Source: Levilactobacillus bambusae
Lineage (GTDB): Bacteria > Bacillota > Bacilli > Lactobacillales > Lactobacillaceae
Direction of reading: 5' to 3'
DNA length: 64,000 nucleotides
Assembly (NCBI RefSeq): GCF_003124125.1
Contig: NZ_QCXQ01000006.1
Coordinates: forward strand, 224,213-288,212
The notes beneath the pieces were generated by a model. The model worked only from the letters and a program-made list of their open reading frames with translations. It was not told the DNA's origin and made no database searches. Below, piece by piece: positions 1-10,089 of the stretch (positions are counted from its first letter, which is position 1; the number at the start of each line of letters is the position of its first letter). A program made the translations under genes and the position numbers.

Positions 1-19
1 GTTCCTAAGCCTAGTGTTT

Positions 20-712
20 TTAGTGCTGATTAGGAATTTGGAATTCTTCTCCGGGCGCAAGGACCTGAACTACACCATCAGGCAAGAGTTTTGTGAAGGC
101 CGCTGGGTCCTGCCGAATATCAGGGTAGGTGTTGAAGTGAACGGGAATGACAAAGTCAGCCTTTACCCGTTTAGCTGCACTAGCAGCCGCATTGGGTCCC
201 ATGGTGTAGTTATCACCAATGGGTAAGATGGCAGTATTAATGTGATAGGCACTCCCAAAAAGTGCCATGTCGCCAAAATTGGATGTATCACCCGCAACAT
301 AAATAGTTTGGTGGTCGGCCATGACTAAAAATCCGCAGGCTTCACCCATATAAATGGGTAACCCGTCAATGTCTAGGCTGGAACTATGTTGAGCGTGAGT
401 AGTCTTAATGGTTCCAAAGGGAAAAGTCCATTGCCCACCTAGGTCCATAGGATGACCTGGTACGGCTCCATTAGTCTCTGCATAATGAACAAGCTCGGCC
501 ATCCCAATGATTGGCGCCTGATTTCGCTGGCTAAGTGTAATCATATCACCGCTGTGGTGGGCGTGTCCGTGTGTCACAAGAATAGCATCACACTTAAAGT
601 TTAAATCAATGTCACTCTGTGGGTTGCCAAGAATCCAAGGATCCACTAGTAAAATTGTTCCATCATCTAAACGCAATTCGATGCATGAATGACCATGAAA
701 AATAATTTTCAT
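20..712 (-). CDS. UPF0173 metal-dependent hydrolase (metallo-beta-lactamase fold)
   Basis: A 230-residue protein of the UPF0173/YtkL family, cytosolic metallo-beta-lactamase-fold hydrolases of unknown substrate. The N-terminus IIFHGHSCIEL is typical. The metal-binding loop near residues 53-61 reads THGHAHHSGD, with His where the usual HxHxDH motif has Asp; later ligands are probably the Asp of AGDTSNFGD and the His of PVHFNTYP. The start is the ATG at 712, preceded by AAGGGGG; an in-frame ATG 45 bases upstream has no ribosome site and lies beside the -10 box. It is the only gene at this end on the - strand. Family call is sure; substrate unknown. Confidence 0.9.
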   Translation of the reverse strand: MKIIFHGHSCIELRLDDGTILLVDPWILGNPQSDIDLNFKCDAILVTHGHAHHSGDMITLSQRNQAPIIGMAELVHYAETNGAVPGHPMDLGGQWTFPFGTIKTTHAQHSSSLDIDGLPIYMGEACGFLVMADHQTIYVAGDTSNFGDMALFGSAYHINTAILPIGDNYTMGPNAAASAAKRVKADFVIPVHFNTYPDIRQDPAAFTKLLPDGVVQVLAPGEEFQIPNQH

Positions 713-739
713 ACTGCTCAACCCCCTTATTTCGGCTTC

Positions 740-748
740 ATTGTACCA
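740..748 (-). promoter_or_regulatory. Extended -10 promoter element for the UPF0173 gene
   Basis: On the - strand the sequence reads TGGTACAAT, an extended -10 box about 30 bases upstream of the start codon. No convincing -35 is seen. Confidence 0.45.
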
Positions 749-835
749 GGATCGCATTTTAATCGCGATAGATTAGTTTCAATATTATTCATAATTCGCT
801 AGGATCACTATAATAAGGAAAAGGGGGCCTATGAA

Positions 836-1219
836 ATGATATCACTAACAGCAGAATCAAAATTAGCAATTATTGCATTAATTACAAGAGCAGATCAATT
901 ATCTACGGAGCGGAAGGTTGAAGACTATGCGACATTATTTACGGCTAATGGGCAAATTAGTGGGGCTAAGGGTACAGCAACGGGGCATGAAGCACTGATG
1001 CGATTTACTAAAATGACTTGGGATAAGGAGCCACAACGTTCTCAGCATTTAACGGTGGCTCCCCTTATTATGTCAGTTAGGGATCAGGACGTATTTGCCC
1101 AGTCAACCCTCCTAATTGTTAACCCGTCGGACCGGTCAATCGTTGACTGTCGGCCTATTAATCATACTGTAATCAATCGCAACGGGAAGTGGCTGTTTAC
1201 CAAGCGACAGGTTAATTAA
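836..1219 (+). CDS. SnoaL-like / nuclear transport factor 2 family protein
   Basis: A 127-residue single-domain protein that looks like the SnoaL/NTF2-like alpha+beta cone fold: an N-terminal helix (IIALITRADQL), the motif EDYATLFTANGQI typical of the first strands, and a C-terminal strand HTVINRNGKWLFTKRQV. Family members include small enzymes and ligand-binding proteins, so no reaction is assigned. An AAGGGGG ribosome site at 822-828 serves the ATG at 836; an ATG five bases earlier meets a stop after two codons. A TATAAT lies at 809-814. The gene stands alone, divergent from the hydrolase. Confidence 0.75.
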   Translation: MISLTAESKLAIIALITRADQLSTERKVEDYATLFTANGQISGAKGTATGHEALMRFTKMTWDKEPQRSQHLTVAPLIMSVRDQDVFAQSTLLIVNPSDRSIVDCRPINHTVINRNGKWLFTKRQVN

Positions 1220-1272
1220 AGCATCAACTGCTGACTAACTTACTTTTTGTCTCTAAAGATTAATGGGTGATC

Positions 1273-1300
1273 TTGTACGCGCCGGAAAATCTGGTATAAT
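1273..1300 (+). promoter_or_regulatory. Promoter of the cysteine desulfurase-thiI unit
   Basis: TTGTAC (1273-1278), a 16-base spacer and an extended -10 TGGTATAAT (1292-1300). Confidence 0.65.
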
Positions 1301-1358
1301 TAGCTGGAATTTCTATTGGAGTCGAACCTATAGAATATGATGTAAAGAGGGACGAAAT

Positions 1359-2504
1359 GTGATTTATTTTGATAATAGTGCCACAACAATGGCGGATCCT
1401 GCCGTTGTTGACACGTATGACAAAGTCAGTGCGGCCGTTTGGGGCAATCCATCCAGTCTGCACAACTTTGGTGAACAGGCGTTTAACCTGCTCGAACAGT
1501 CTCGGAAACAAATTGCGGATTTACTAGGCGTAAACCTGAGTGAAATTTTATTCACTAGTGGGGGAACCGAAGGGGATAACTGGGTTGTCAAGGGAACGGC
1601 AATTGCTAAACGACAATTTGGTAACCATCTCATTACTACCGCTGTGGAACATCCGGCCGTTCATAATTCAATGGAACAGTTAAAACAGCTGGGGTTTGAG
1701 GTCACCTACCTTCCCGTTGATGATGAAGGTCGAATCTCGGCGAATGACCTCCGCAACGCCATTCGACCAACGACGATATTAGTGTCGACGATGGCCGTTA
1801 ATAATGAAATTGGTGCGATTCAACCCCTAGATGATATCGCTGCAGTGATGCGTGATTTCCCCAAAGTCCACTGGCATATTGATGCCGTTCAAGGAATTGG
1901 GAAGGGACTCCACGACCACCTCTTTAATGATCGGGTAGATTTTATGACCTTTTCAGGGCATAAATTCCACGCCCCCCGGGGAATTGGATTTATTTATAAA
2001 CGTCAGGGCCGTACGCTTGCACCGTTATTAACGGGTGGCGGTCAGGAACGAAACTTGCGGTCAGGAACGGAAAACGTTCCCGCAATTGCCGCAATGGCAA
2101 AGGCCCTTCGGCTGATATTAACCGATGAAAAAGCGAAGGTTGAAAAGCAGCAGGCAATCCGTATGGCTATCTATAACCACATTAAGGAGTTCCCTAAGGT
2201 CACCATTTTTTCCCGGGATGACCCCGTCTTTGCGCCGCATATTTTATGTTTCGCAATTTCAGGCGTTCGGGGCGAGACAATCGTCCATGCCTTTGAGGAT
2301 CACGGAATCTACATGTCTACGACAAGCGCTTGCTCATCAAAGAAGGGCGTTGAATCCAGTACCCTAAAAGCAATGAACGTTGATACGGGAATTGCGAATA
2401 GTGCGGTTCGGGTCTCCCTAGATGAACACAATACTTTAGCGGAAGCTGAAAAATTCAACCAGGTATTTGATGAACTTTACCAAGAATTTGATAAATTAGA
2501 TTAA
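1359..2504 (+). CDS. Cysteine desulfurase, NifS/IscS family, partner of ThiI
   Basis: A 381-residue PLP enzyme that removes sulfur from cysteine and holds it as a persulfide. The N-terminus MIYFDNSATT, the PLP lysine in SGHKFHAPRGIGF, and the catalytic-cysteine loop TTSACSSKKG are all present. It lies 16 bases upstream of thiI, the arrangement of NifZ-type desulfurases that feed ThiI for 4-thiouridine in tRNA; this role is inferred from the context. No iron-sulfur scaffold gene is adjacent. The start is a GTG at 1359 with a weak GAGG-type site (AAAGAGGGA), supported by the family N-terminus. Confidence 0.93.
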   Translation: MIYFDNSATTMADPAVVDTYDKVSAAVWGNPSSLHNFGEQAFNLLEQSRKQIADLLGVNLSEILFTSGGTEGDNWVVKGTAIAKRQFGNHLITTAVEHPAVHNSMEQLKQLGFEVTYLPVDDEGRISANDLRNAIRPTTILVSTMAVNNEIGAIQPLDDIAAVMRDFPKVHWHIDAVQGIGKGLHDHLFNDRVDFMTFSGHKFHAPRGIGFIYKRQGRTLAPLLTGGGQERNLRSGTENVPAIAAMAKALRLILTDEKAKVEKQQAIRMAIYNHIKEFPKVTIFSRDDPVFAPHILCFAISGVRGETIVHAFEDHGIYMSTTSACSSKKGVESSTLKAMNVDTGIANSAVRVSLDEHNTLAEAEKFNQVFDELYQEFDKLD

Positions 2505-2520
2505 TTGAAAGGATTGACGT

Positions 2521-3738
2521 ATGGATTATTCTGAAATCATGGTTCGCTACGGTGAACTATCAACCAAGGGAAAGAACAAGAAAACGTTTATTCGCCAACT
2601 AGGGGATAACGTTGCTCGGGCTCTTCACCAGTTTCCGGATGTTGAGGTTAAAGCTCGGTTTGACCGGCTTCACGTCTCTTTAAACGGAACGGATTCGGCT
2701 CCGGTCATTGATCGGTTAAAGCAGGTGTTTGGGATTGAAAACTTTTCACCGGTGATGAAGGTGGAAAAGAACATTGAAGCCATTAAAGCTGAAGCCGTTT
2801 CACTAGTTCAGGATCGGTTTCAGCCGGGTGATACGTTTAAGGCTGATACTCGGCGGCAGGACAAAGACTTTCCGTTGGATACTTATAAGGTGAATGATGA
2901 AGTTGGGGGTGCCATCTTAGCTAACGTTGCGGGCAGCTCCGTGAAGATGAAACAGCCAACCATTACCGTTCGAATTGACATTCGAATGGACGGCGCCTAC
3001 CTGTCCGTCGATAACATTCCTGGTGCGGGCGGGCTTCCGGTTGGAACTGGGGGTCACGGGGTCATGATGCTTTCCGGTGGGATTGATTCCCCGGTTGCAA
3101 GTTACTATGGGTTACGCCGGGGGGTTAAACTGGACATGGTCCATTTCTTTAGTCCGCCGTACACGAGTCAACAGGCGCTCGCCAAGGCCAAACAGTTAAC
3201 CTCGGTGCTAGCCAAGTATTCTGGTGGAATTAATTTCATCCAGGTTCCCTTCACTCACATTCAAGAGGAAATCAAGGAACGGGTCCCAGAGGGCTATTTG
3301 ATGACCATTCAACGCCGCATGATGCTCCGGCTTACGGCAGCAATTGCTGAGCAGCGTGACGCCCTCGGAATTTTTAACGGTGAAGCATTAGGCCAAGTCG
3401 CTTCCCAAACCCTTGAAAGTATGGCAGCCATTAACGATGTCACTACCTTACCGATTTTGCGGCCTCTGGTTTCCCTCGATAAAACTGAAATCATTAAGGT
3501 CGCCGAAAACATTGGGACGTACGATTTATCGATTTTACCGTATGAAGATTGCTGTACGATCTTTACTCCACCAGCACCTAAGACCCGGCCTCGAATTGAC
3601 AAATCACGAAAGTACGAGGCCCTAATTGACGTAGATGGATTGATGGCGGAAGCGATGGCTAACGTCACGGTGACCCACATTAAGCCGGACGAAAACTTCT
3701 TAAATCAGGACGAAGACATCTTTGCCGAGCTGTTATAG
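2521..3738 (+). CDS. thiI: tRNA 4-thiouridine synthetase ThiI
   Basis: A 405-residue tRNA sulfurtransferase. An N-terminal ferredoxin-like region and THUMP domain (about residues 1-165) bind tRNA; the PP-loop [15 protein letters not shown] (about 180-195) adenylates U8. There is no C-terminal rhodanese domain, the usual Gram-positive form, which takes sulfur directly from the desulfurase encoded just upstream. The loop [17 protein letters not shown] carries conserved cysteines. A GAAAGGA ribosome site precedes the ATG. ThiI can also act in thiamin thiazole synthesis, but no thi genes are nearby, so tRNA modification is the likely role. Confidence 0.95.
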   Translation: MDYSEIMVRYGELSTKGKNKKTFIRQLGDNVARALHQFPDVEVKARFDRLHVSLNGTDSAPVIDRLKQVFGIENFSPVMKVEKNIEAIKAEAVSLVQDRFQPGDTFKADTRRQDKDFPLDTYKVNDEVGGAILANVAGSSVKMKQPTITVRIDIRMDGAYLSVDNIPGAGGLPVGTGGHGVMMLSGGIDSPVASYYGLRRGVKLDMVHFFSPPYTSQQALAKAKQLTSVLAKYSGGINFIQVPFTHIQEEIKERVPEGYLMTIQRRMMLRLTAAIAEQRDALGIFNGEALGQVASQTLESMAAINDVTTLPILRPLVSLDKTEIIKVAENIGTYDLSILPYEDCCTIFTPPAPKTRPRIDKSRKYEALIDVDGLMAEAMANVTVTHIKPDENFLNQDEDIFAELL

Positions 3739-3856
3739 CCGACAACAAAAACTTTGCTAATTTTTCATACAATAGTCCTTGAATTTCATTAGGGAGAGCG
3801 CTATCTTTAGGTCAGCTTCAACAAGAAGTTGATTGATTTTAAGGAGGATGAAGCTT

Positions 3857-4369
3857 GTGCAAGTTACTGTAGAGGGAAAATCAGTATCACTCGTTGGCAA
3901 CCCGCCTGAGATTGGAACCCAACTGCCTAAGTTTAAGCTGTGGGATAAGGATGATCAGAAGGTGAAGACCGCTAATTTATTAGGAACCCTAACGTTAATT
4001 AGCGTGGTACCAGATATTAACACGAGCGTTTGCACCATGCAGACCCGGAAATTCAACCAACAGGCTGATCATTTCCCGGGAGCCCATTTTATTACTGTAT
4101 CAACCAATACGATTGCGGAACAAGCGGGGTGGTGCGCCGCACAAGGTGTGCAAAACCTGGATGTCTTATCCGACGCCGATGAATCGTTTGGCTATGCAAT
4201 GGAACTTTTGATTCCTGATACGGGAACCCTCGCGCGCAGCGTATGGATTGTCGATGCCAATGGGCAAATTGTGTACCGGCAGATTGTTCCGGAAGAAGTG
4301 GACGAACCTAATTACTTGGACGCTTTAAATGAATTAGAAAAATTAACGAGTCGTGTTGACGACAACTAA
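3857..4369 (+). CDS. tpx: Thiol peroxidase (atypical 2-Cys peroxiredoxin)
   Basis: A 170-residue cytosolic peroxidase that reduces hydrogen peroxide and alkyl hydroperoxides with thioredoxin as reductant. The peroxidatic cysteine is in NTSVCTMQTRKFN and the resolving cysteine in GWCAAQGVQN, the Tpx pattern. The start is taken as the GTG at 3857, nine bases after a perfect AAGGAGG (3841-3847); an ATG at 3848 touches that site and is too close. Its end overlaps the promoter of the following T-box. A thioredoxin gene that could serve it lies at 44.7 kb. Confidence 0.93.
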   Translation: MQVTVEGKSVSLVGNPPEIGTQLPKFKLWDKDDQKVKTANLLGTLTLISVVPDINTSVCTMQTRKFNQQADHFPGAHFITVSTNTIAEQAGWCAAQGVQNLDVLSDADESFGYAMELLIPDTGTLARSVWIVDANGQIVYRQIVPEEVDEPNYLDALNELEKLTSRVDDN

Positions 4370-4385
4370 TGAGTTAAGTTACACT
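4356..4385 (+). promoter_or_regulatory. Promoter of the valS T-box transcript
   Basis: TTGACG (4356-4361), an 18-base spacer and TACACT (4380-4385), overlapping the last codons of tpx. Confidence 0.65.
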
Positions 4386-4391
4386 AAATGG

Positions 4392-4610
4392 TGCATTGAT
4401 CAAGAGGTTCAAATACAAACGGAATGTTTAAGCGAATCTACAACGGTGAAAGGTAGATCATTTGGTATTTGATTGTTGCTTGGGAGCACGTTGGGTTTCA
4501 GCCCGACCGGAGCAATCTCCGTTAAAAATGATATTAAGTGGGGTTAAAAACCCAATTTAGGTGGTACCGCGAAAAAGCTTCGTCCTAATTTTTTAGGCCG
4601 GAGCTTTTTT
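4392..4610 (+). promoter_or_regulatory. T-box riboswitch, valine-specific, upstream of valS
   Basis: A tRNA-sensing leader. Stem I can be drawn by pairing TCAAATAC with GTATTTGA; the specifier GTT (4475-4477, Val) lies exactly ten bases before the end of a GAGC motif, the normal position. The antiterminator box GGTGGTACCGCG is at 4560-4571; its TGGT pairs with a tRNA ending ACCA, as expected for tRNA-Val. The competing terminator (4572-4610) pairs AAAAAGCT with AGCTTTTTT. Uncharged tRNA-Val should allow read-through into valS. Confidence 0.93.
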
Positions 4611-4637
4611 GTTTGCCAAACAGAAGGGATGATGGAC

Positions 4638-7307
4638 TTGGCAGATAACGAAATTAATATGCCAACTAAGTACGACCCAACCGCTGTGGAAGCGGGTCGT
4701 TATCAACAATGGTTAGATGAGGGAGTCTTTAAGCCCTCCGGTGATAAAAAAGCAAAACCCTATTCAATTGTACTTCCTCCGCCTAACGTAACCGGAAAGC
4801 TACATCTTGGACATGCCTGGGATACTACTCTTCAGGATATGATTATCCGGCAAAAACGGATGCAGGGGTACGATACTCTATGGATGCCCGGAATGGATCA
4901 TGCCGGGATTGCAACCCAGGCTAAAGTCGAAGGAAAACTGCGGGAACAAGGGATTTCACGTTATGATCTCGGTCGAGAAAAGTTCGTTAAGGAAGTTTGG
5001 GATTGGACAGATGAATATGGGGCAACCATTCACGCCCAGTGGGCCAAGCTTGGGCTGTCACTTGATTATAGTCGGGAACGGTTTACCCTGGACGAAGGAT
5101 TTTCGAAGGCCGTTCGGAAGGTCTTTGTTGAACTCTACAATAAGGGACTCATTTACCGGGGCGAATACATTATTAACTGGGATCCGCAAGCCCAAACGGC
5201 GCTCTCAGACATTGAAGTCATCCATCAGGATGATCAAGGTGCCTTCTACCACGTTGCCTATCCGTTCGTTGATTCAGACGTTACGTTTAACGGTAACCCA
5301 TACATTGAAATTGCGACTACCCGACCTGAAACGATGTTTGGGGATACTGCTGTGGCTGTTAACCCGAAGGACGACCGCTACAAGGACTTAGTGGGGAAGG
5401 AAGTTATAGTTCCCCTAGTGAACCGAAAAATTCCAATTATTGCGGATCCTTACGTGGACATGGAGTTTGGAACCGGAATGGTTAAAATTACGCCGGCCCA
5501 TGATCCGAATGACTTCCAGGTTGGTAACCGGCACGATTTGGAACGGATTAACACCATGAATCCGGATGCCACGATGAACGAAAATGCGGGCAAGTACAAC
5601 GGGATGGATCGGTTTGAAGCCCGAAAGGCCATTGAAGCCGATTTAGAGGGGGCCGGTGTTTTATTGGCGGTTAACCCCATTACCCACTCGGTGGGACATT
5701 CGGAACGGACCGGGGTTCAAGTTGAAGCCCGATTATCTACCCAGTGGTTCATCAAGATGAAACCGTTAGCCGAAATGGCGCTGAAGAACCAAGAAACGGA
5801 TGATAAAGTCAACTTTGTTCCCGAACGGTTTGAAAAGACCTTTACGCAGTGGATGGAGAACGCCCACGATTGGGTTATTTCCCGTCAGCTTTGGTGGGGA
5901 CACCGAATTCCAGCTTGGTATAATAAGGCCACCGGTGAAACCTACGTCGGGATGGAAGCCCCTGAGGATCCCGAAAACTGGGAACAGGATCCGGATGTTC
6001 TGGATACCTGGTTCTCCAGTGGTTTGTGGCCGTTTGGGACAATGGGTTGGCCCGATATTGATTCTCCTGATTATAAACGCTACTTCCCAACCAGTACGCT
6101 AGTGACGGGATATGATATTATCTTTTTCTGGGTTTCCCGGATGATCTTCCAAAGCCTCGAGTTTACGGGCAAACGGCCGTTTGAAAATGTGCTGCTTCAC
6201 GGTTTAATTCGCGATGAAGAGGGCCGGAAGATGTCCAAGTCGCTTGGTAACGGGATTGACCCAATGGACGTCATTGCGAAGTACGGGGCCGATGCTTTAC
6301 GCTGGTTCCTGTCTAACGGTTCCACTGCCGGTCAAGACGTTCGGTTTAGCTATACGAAGATGGATGCTGCCTGGAACTTCATCAACAAGATTTGGAACGC
6401 CAGTCGGTTTGTCATCATGAACTTAGGTGAAATGACGAAGCCAACGCTCCCGGACCAATCAGAATGGGACCTCGCAGATAAGTGGATTTTAAGCCGGTTA
6501 AATGCAACGGTAAAGCAGGTGACCGACCAGTTTGATAAATTTGAATTCGGCGAAGCCGGCCGTTGCCTCTACAACTTCATTTGGAATGACTTCTGTGACT
6601 GGTACATCGAAATGTCGAAGGCTATCCTAACGGGTGACGATGAACAGGCGAAGGCTAATAAGCAAAATGTTTTGGCCTACGTTTTGGATCAAACGTTGCG
6701 ACTACTTCACCCGATTATGCCATTTGTCACGGAGGAAATCTGGTTAGACATGCCGCACGTAGGAGAATCCTTGGTGGTAGCAGACTATCCGGTTGCCCAT
6801 CCCGAATTTGATAATGACATTGCAGAGCAGAATATGACCAGTGTGATTGACTTAATCAAAGCGGTGCGGAATATCCGTGCTGAGGCTAACGCACCGATGT
6901 CAACGCCGATTGACTTAGGAATTCAAACGGATAATGCTGACTTGGCCAACGTTTTTGAGACTAACCGGGACTACCTGGATCGGTTTATCCACCCTAAGGA
7001 ACTTCAAATTGGGCCTGATGTGACGGCACCTAAGTTAGCGATGACGGCCGAAATTACCGATGCCGAAATTTCGGTTCCGTTAAACGAATTGGTTGACCTT
7101 AACGAAGAGGCAGATCGACTCCAAAAGGATATCGTTAAGTATGAATCTGAGGTTGCCCGGGCGGAAAAGAAACTATCGAACCAGGGCTTTGTCGCAAAGG
7201 CACCAGAAGAGGTTGTCAATGCCGAACGGGCTAAGCAGGCGGATAATGAAGCCAAACTAGCTGCAACGAAGCAGCGACTTCAAGATTTAAAGGACGCCCA
7301 AAACTAA
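4638..7307 (+). CDS. valS: Valyl-tRNA synthetase
   Basis: A class I aminoacyl-tRNA synthetase of 889 residues charging tRNA-Val. The HIGH motif appears as [15 protein letters not shown] near residue 45 and KMSKS as [12 protein letters not shown] near 530; the CP1 editing domain lies between, and the C-terminus is the coiled-coil tRNA-binding arm (about 815-885) typical of ValS. Starts at 4629 (ATG), 4632 (out of frame) and 4638 (TTG) compete; AGAAGGG ends at 4628, so TTG 4638 has the best spacing. It is controlled by the valine T-box immediately upstream. Confidence 0.96.
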   Translation: MADNEINMPTKYDPTAVEAGRYQQWLDEGVFKPSGDKKAKPYSIVLPPPNVTGKLHLGHAWDTTLQDMIIRQKRMQGYDTLWMPGMDHAGIATQAKVEGKLREQGISRYDLGREKFVKEVWDWTDEYGATIHAQWAKLGLSLDYSRERFTLDEGFSKAVRKVFVELYNKGLIYRGEYIINWDPQAQTALSDIEVIHQDDQGAFYHVAYPFVDSDVTFNGNPYIEIATTRPETMFGDTAVAVNPKDDRYKDLVGKEVIVPLVNRKIPIIADPYVDMEFGTGMVKITPAHDPNDFQVGNRHDLERINTMNPDATMNENAGKYNGMDRFEARKAIEADLEGAGVLLAVNPITHSVGHSERTGVQVEARLSTQWFIKMKPLAEMALKNQETDDKVNFVPERFEKTFTQWMENAHDWVISRQLWWGHRIPAWYNKATGETYVGMEAPEDPENWEQDPDVLDTWFSSGLWPFGTMGWPDIDSPDYKRYFPTSTLVTGYDIIFFWVSRMIFQSLEFTGKRPFENVLLHGLIRDEEGRKMSKSLGNGIDPMDVIAKYGADALRWFLSNGSTAGQDVRFSYTKMDAAWNFINKIWNASRFVIMNLGEMTKPTLPDQSEWDLADKWILSRLNATVKQVTDQFDKFEFGEAGRCLYNFIWNDFCDWYIEMSKAILTGDDEQAKANKQNVLAYVLDQTLRLLHPIMPFVTEEIWLDMPHVGESLVVADYPVAHPEFDNDIAEQNMTSVIDLIKAVRNIRAEANAPMSTPIDLGIQTDNADLANVFETNRDYLDRFIHPKELQIGPDVTAPKLAMTAEITDAEISVPLNELVDLNEEADRLQKDIVKYESEVARAEKKLSNQGFVAKAPEEVVNAERAKQADNEAKLAATKQRLQDLKDAQN

Positions 7308-7349
7308 TTTTGATCACTTCAGAAGGCTAATCCCCCAACAAAGGGGCAA

Positions 7350-7414
7350 CCAAAAGGAGAGAATCCCTAAATTTCGATTAAACATAATCGAATTTAGGGA
7401 TTCTTTCCTTTTGG
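7350..7414 (+). terminator. Long hairpin after valS, probable terminator
   Basis: Two arms of about 30 bases (7350-7380 and 7385-7414) form an almost perfect hairpin with a four-base loop. The T-run lies inside the 3' arm (TTCTTTCCTTTTGG) rather than after the stem, which is unusual for a simple intrinsic terminator. Confidence 0.6.
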
Positions 7415-7496
7415 TAATTTGAGCCCCATGTTCCAGCCTCACTCTCGGCTAAATATGATATGATATTGACGAATAGACGAAGGGGGACAGTGGTGG

Positions 7497-8819
7497 ATGG
7501 TTGAAAATTATGAAGAAGCGCTTGCGTTTATTCACGGCCGGACGCAGTTTAAGAAAATCCCAACGTTAGATCGCATGGAGCAGTTAATGGCAGCTTTGGG
7601 GCACCCGGAACGTCAGCTGTCGGTTATCCACGTGGCCGGGACTAACGGAAAGGGATCAACGGTTGCTTACCTGAGGGAACTATTGATGACTTCTGGATTG
7701 ACGGTCGGGACGTTTACCTCGCCGTACATTACCCGGTTTAACGAACGGATTAGTATTGATGACGTTCCCATTTCAGATGATGACTTAATTCAGTTAGTTA
7801 ATCGGGTTCAACCGGTGGTGAAGCGCCTGGACCATGAACTCACTTCTGGGGGACCTACGGAGTTTGAAATTATTACGGCCATGATGTTTGTGTATTTTGC
7901 AAATATTCAGGTGGATGTCGCTGTGGTGGAGGTTGGGATTGGTGGTAAGTTTGATTCAACGAACGTTGTGACGCCGGATGTTTCGGTAATTACAACGATT
8001 GGGATGGATCACATGAAGCTGCTGGGCAATACGATTGAAGCGATTGCGGACCAAAAGGCGGGAATTATTAAACCCCAGGTTCCCGTGGTGACTGGTCGGC
8101 TAACGGAACCGGCACTCGCCGTTATTAGCCGGGTGGCAGATCAGCAGGAAGCCAAATGGTTTGCGTTTGACCGGGATTTCCGCTATCAGCCGCTAAGAAG
8201 AAAGGGTTGGGGCGAACAGTTCAACTTTGAAAATGGTGTTGCCCGGTGGCCCCAGTTAACCATTCCGCTGTTGGGAAGCTACCAGATGGATAACGCCAGT
8301 GTGGCCCTACAAGCGTATTACGTCTATCAGTCCAGCCGGCATGTTAAGATGAAAGTGGCGGATGTTAAAAACGGCCTTTTGCAAACTACCTGGCCGGGTC
8401 GGTTCGAGAAACTGAATGAGTCGCCGCTGGTTGTCATCGATGGGGCGCATAATGAACCGGCAATTATTGAACTAGCTCATTTGATTAAGACCCACTTTGC
8501 AACCCAGGAGGTGTGGCTTATTTTGGCAATTTTAGCCGATAAACAGGTGAGTCAAATGGTGAAAACGTTAGGAAAACTGCCCAATGTACACCTCATTTTG
8601 ACCCGGTTCGAGGGTCCTGGCAATCGGCAGGCCGCATCTGAAATCACGTTAGAAGATGCTGTTCCGGATGGCGTTCGGGCTCAAATAAGCCCAAACTGGC
8701 AGTCGGCCATCTTATTAGCTATTAACGAGATGTCGGCAGATGATCTCCTATTGATTACCGGTTCACTCTACTTTATCTCCGACGTTCGGCACTATTTTTT
8801 AGTGGCTGATCAGGATTGA
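7497..8819 (+). CDS. folC: Folylpolyglutamate synthase / dihydrofolate synthase
   Basis: A 440-residue Mur-ligase-family enzyme that adds glutamate to folates (and possibly to dihydropteroate) with ATP in the cytosol. The P-loop VAGTNGKGSTVAYL is near residues 45-58, followed by the folate-site region TFTSPYITRFNERI and the Mur-type central motif VVEVGIGGKFDSTNVV. The C-terminal domain includes VVIDGAHNEPAI. Length is usual. A GAAGGGGGA site precedes the ATG. It sits between valS and mreB, a common Lactobacillaceae order; no other folate genes are in the window. Confidence 0.95.
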   Translation: MVENYEEALAFIHGRTQFKKIPTLDRMEQLMAALGHPERQLSVIHVAGTNGKGSTVAYLRELLMTSGLTVGTFTSPYITRFNERISIDDVPISDDDLIQLVNRVQPVVKRLDHELTSGGPTEFEIITAMMFVYFANIQVDVAVVEVGIGGKFDSTNVVTPDVSVITTIGMDHMKLLGNTIEAIADQKAGIIKPQVPVVTGRLTEPALAVISRVADQQEAKWFAFDRDFRYQPLRRKGWGEQFNFENGVARWPQLTIPLLGSYQMDNASVALQAYYVYQSSRHVKMKVADVKNGLLQTTWPGRFEKLNESPLVVIDGAHNEPAIIELAHLIKTHFATQEVWLILAILADKQVSQMVKTLGKLPNVHLILTRFEGPGNRQAASEITLEDAVPDGVRAQISPNWQSAILLAINEMSADDLLLITGSLYFISDVRHYFLVADQD

Positions 8820-8917
8820 TTGTTTAAATTACCCTAAAGTTAAGGCGGATTTGTTCACGGATTGACCAAAGTTCGCTATTCTTAAACTTGTATGGGTGTA
8901 TTCAGTTACATTGGATA

Positions 8918-8926
8918 TGTTATAAT
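8918..8926 (+). promoter_or_regulatory. Extended -10 promoter element for mreB
   Basis: TGTTATAAT, a perfect extended -10, about 70 bases upstream of the mreB start; the -35 region is weak. Confidence 0.65.
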
Positions 8927-8994
8927 ACGAATAACATGACTATTAAATATAAAAAGACAGCGTTTTATGTTGGCAAATGAAGGGATGAAACATA

Positions 8995-9999
8995 GTGTTC
9001 GGATTAGGAACGAAAAATATTGGGATCGATTTAGGTACCGCCAACACCATCGTTTTTGTTGAAGGTAAAGGAATCGTCCTTCGCGAGCCTTCTGTTGTCG
9101 CCAAAAATACGAAGACCGGTGAAATTGTCTCCGTTGGTGAAGAAGCTCGTGAAATGATCGGCCGGACTCCGGCTAGTATCGTTGCCATCCGACCGATGAA
9201 AAATGGTGTTATTGCAGATTATGACACCACGGTTGCGATGATGAAGTACTTTATTGAAAAGACCATTGGCCGCTCGGGGGGCAAACCATACGTGATGGTT
9301 TGTGTTCCTAGTGGCGTAACAGAGGTTGAAAAACGTGCGGTAATTGATGCGACTCGGGTAGCGGGTGCACGGGATGCTTATGTCATTGAAGAACCCTTTG
9401 CGGCTGCAATTGGTGCTGGATTACCCGTCATGGATCCAACTGGTAGTATGGTCGTTGATATTGGTGGCGGAACTACTGATGTCGCAACAATTTCACTGGG
9501 CGGGATTGTCTCAAGCCGTTCCATCCGGGTGGCTGGTGACATGTTGGATGAAGCTATTATTTCGTACGTCCGCTCACACTACAACCTTTTAATTGGTCAG
9601 CAGACGGCTGAAAAGTTAAAGTGGGAAGTGGGTTCTGCTTCCGTAGAAGCAGCTAAACAAATGGAAGGGACCCAAGTCCGTGGTCGGGACCTGATTAGCG
9701 GATTACCAAATACCATTGATGTGACTGCCGTGGATGTTGCTACGGCCATTGCAGAATGTATTTCTGATATCATTACCGCTGTAAAGGAAACCCTGGAAGA
9801 AACTTCGCCTGAAATTGCGGCGGATGTGATTGACCACGGAATCGTTTTAACCGGTGGGGGTGCCCTATTAAAAGATTTACCAGACGTAATCGCAGAAGCT
9901 ACGCGGGTACCCGTATTTGTTGCGGATAATCCGTTAGACTGTGTTGCAATTGGGACCGGTGAGTCGCTTAAAAGCATCGATGTCATGAAGAAGAAGTAA
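8995..9999 (+). CDS. mreB: Rod shape-determining protein MreB
   Basis: A 334-residue bacterial actin that forms membrane-associated filaments guiding lateral wall synthesis. The N-terminus [12 protein letters not shown] is the phosphate-1 loop, [12 protein letters not shown] the phosphate-2 loop, and [15 protein letters not shown] the adenosine motif. The GTG at 8995 is the start that keeps the [15 protein letters not shown]-terminus; GAAGGG lies about ten bases upstream. First gene of mreB-mreC-mreD-minC-minD. A rod-shaped cell is implied, in keeping with rodZ at 18.5 kb. Confidence 0.96.
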   Translation: MFGLGTKNIGIDLGTANTIVFVEGKGIVLREPSVVAKNTKTGEIVSVGEEAREMIGRTPASIVAIRPMKNGVIADYDTTVAMMKYFIEKTIGRSGGKPYVMVCVPSGVTEVEKRAVIDATRVAGARDAYVIEEPFAAAIGAGLPVMDPTGSMVVDIGGGTTDVATISLGGIVSSRSIRVAGDMLDEAIISYVRSHYNLLIGQQTAEKLKWEVGSASVEAAKQMEGTQVRGRDLISGLPNTIDVTAVDVATAIAECISDIITAVKETLEETSPEIAADVIDHGIVLTGGGALLKDLPDVIAEATRVPVFVADNPLDCVAIGTGESLKSIDVMKKK

Positions 10000-10006
10000 G
10001 CATCGG

Positions 10007-10033
10007 GCGGGAAGGAGGCTTCCCGCTTCTTTG
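10007..10033 (+). terminator. GC-rich hairpin between mreB and mreC
   Basis: GCGGGAAG and CTTCCCGC form a perfect eight-base stem with a four-base GAGG loop, followed by TTCTTTG. The short T-run suggests partial termination, which would lower mreCD-minCD relative to mreB. Confidence 0.55.
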
Positions 10034-10089
10034 TTGCCTGTTTTTTTCGGTGGTGAAAACACCAGTCAATTTCGTCATGGAGGGTTACT

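Noticed and set aside
14-226. 70-codon + strand frame
   Set aside because: Entirely antisense to the UPF0173 hydrolase gene, with no ribosome site and no family-like sequence.
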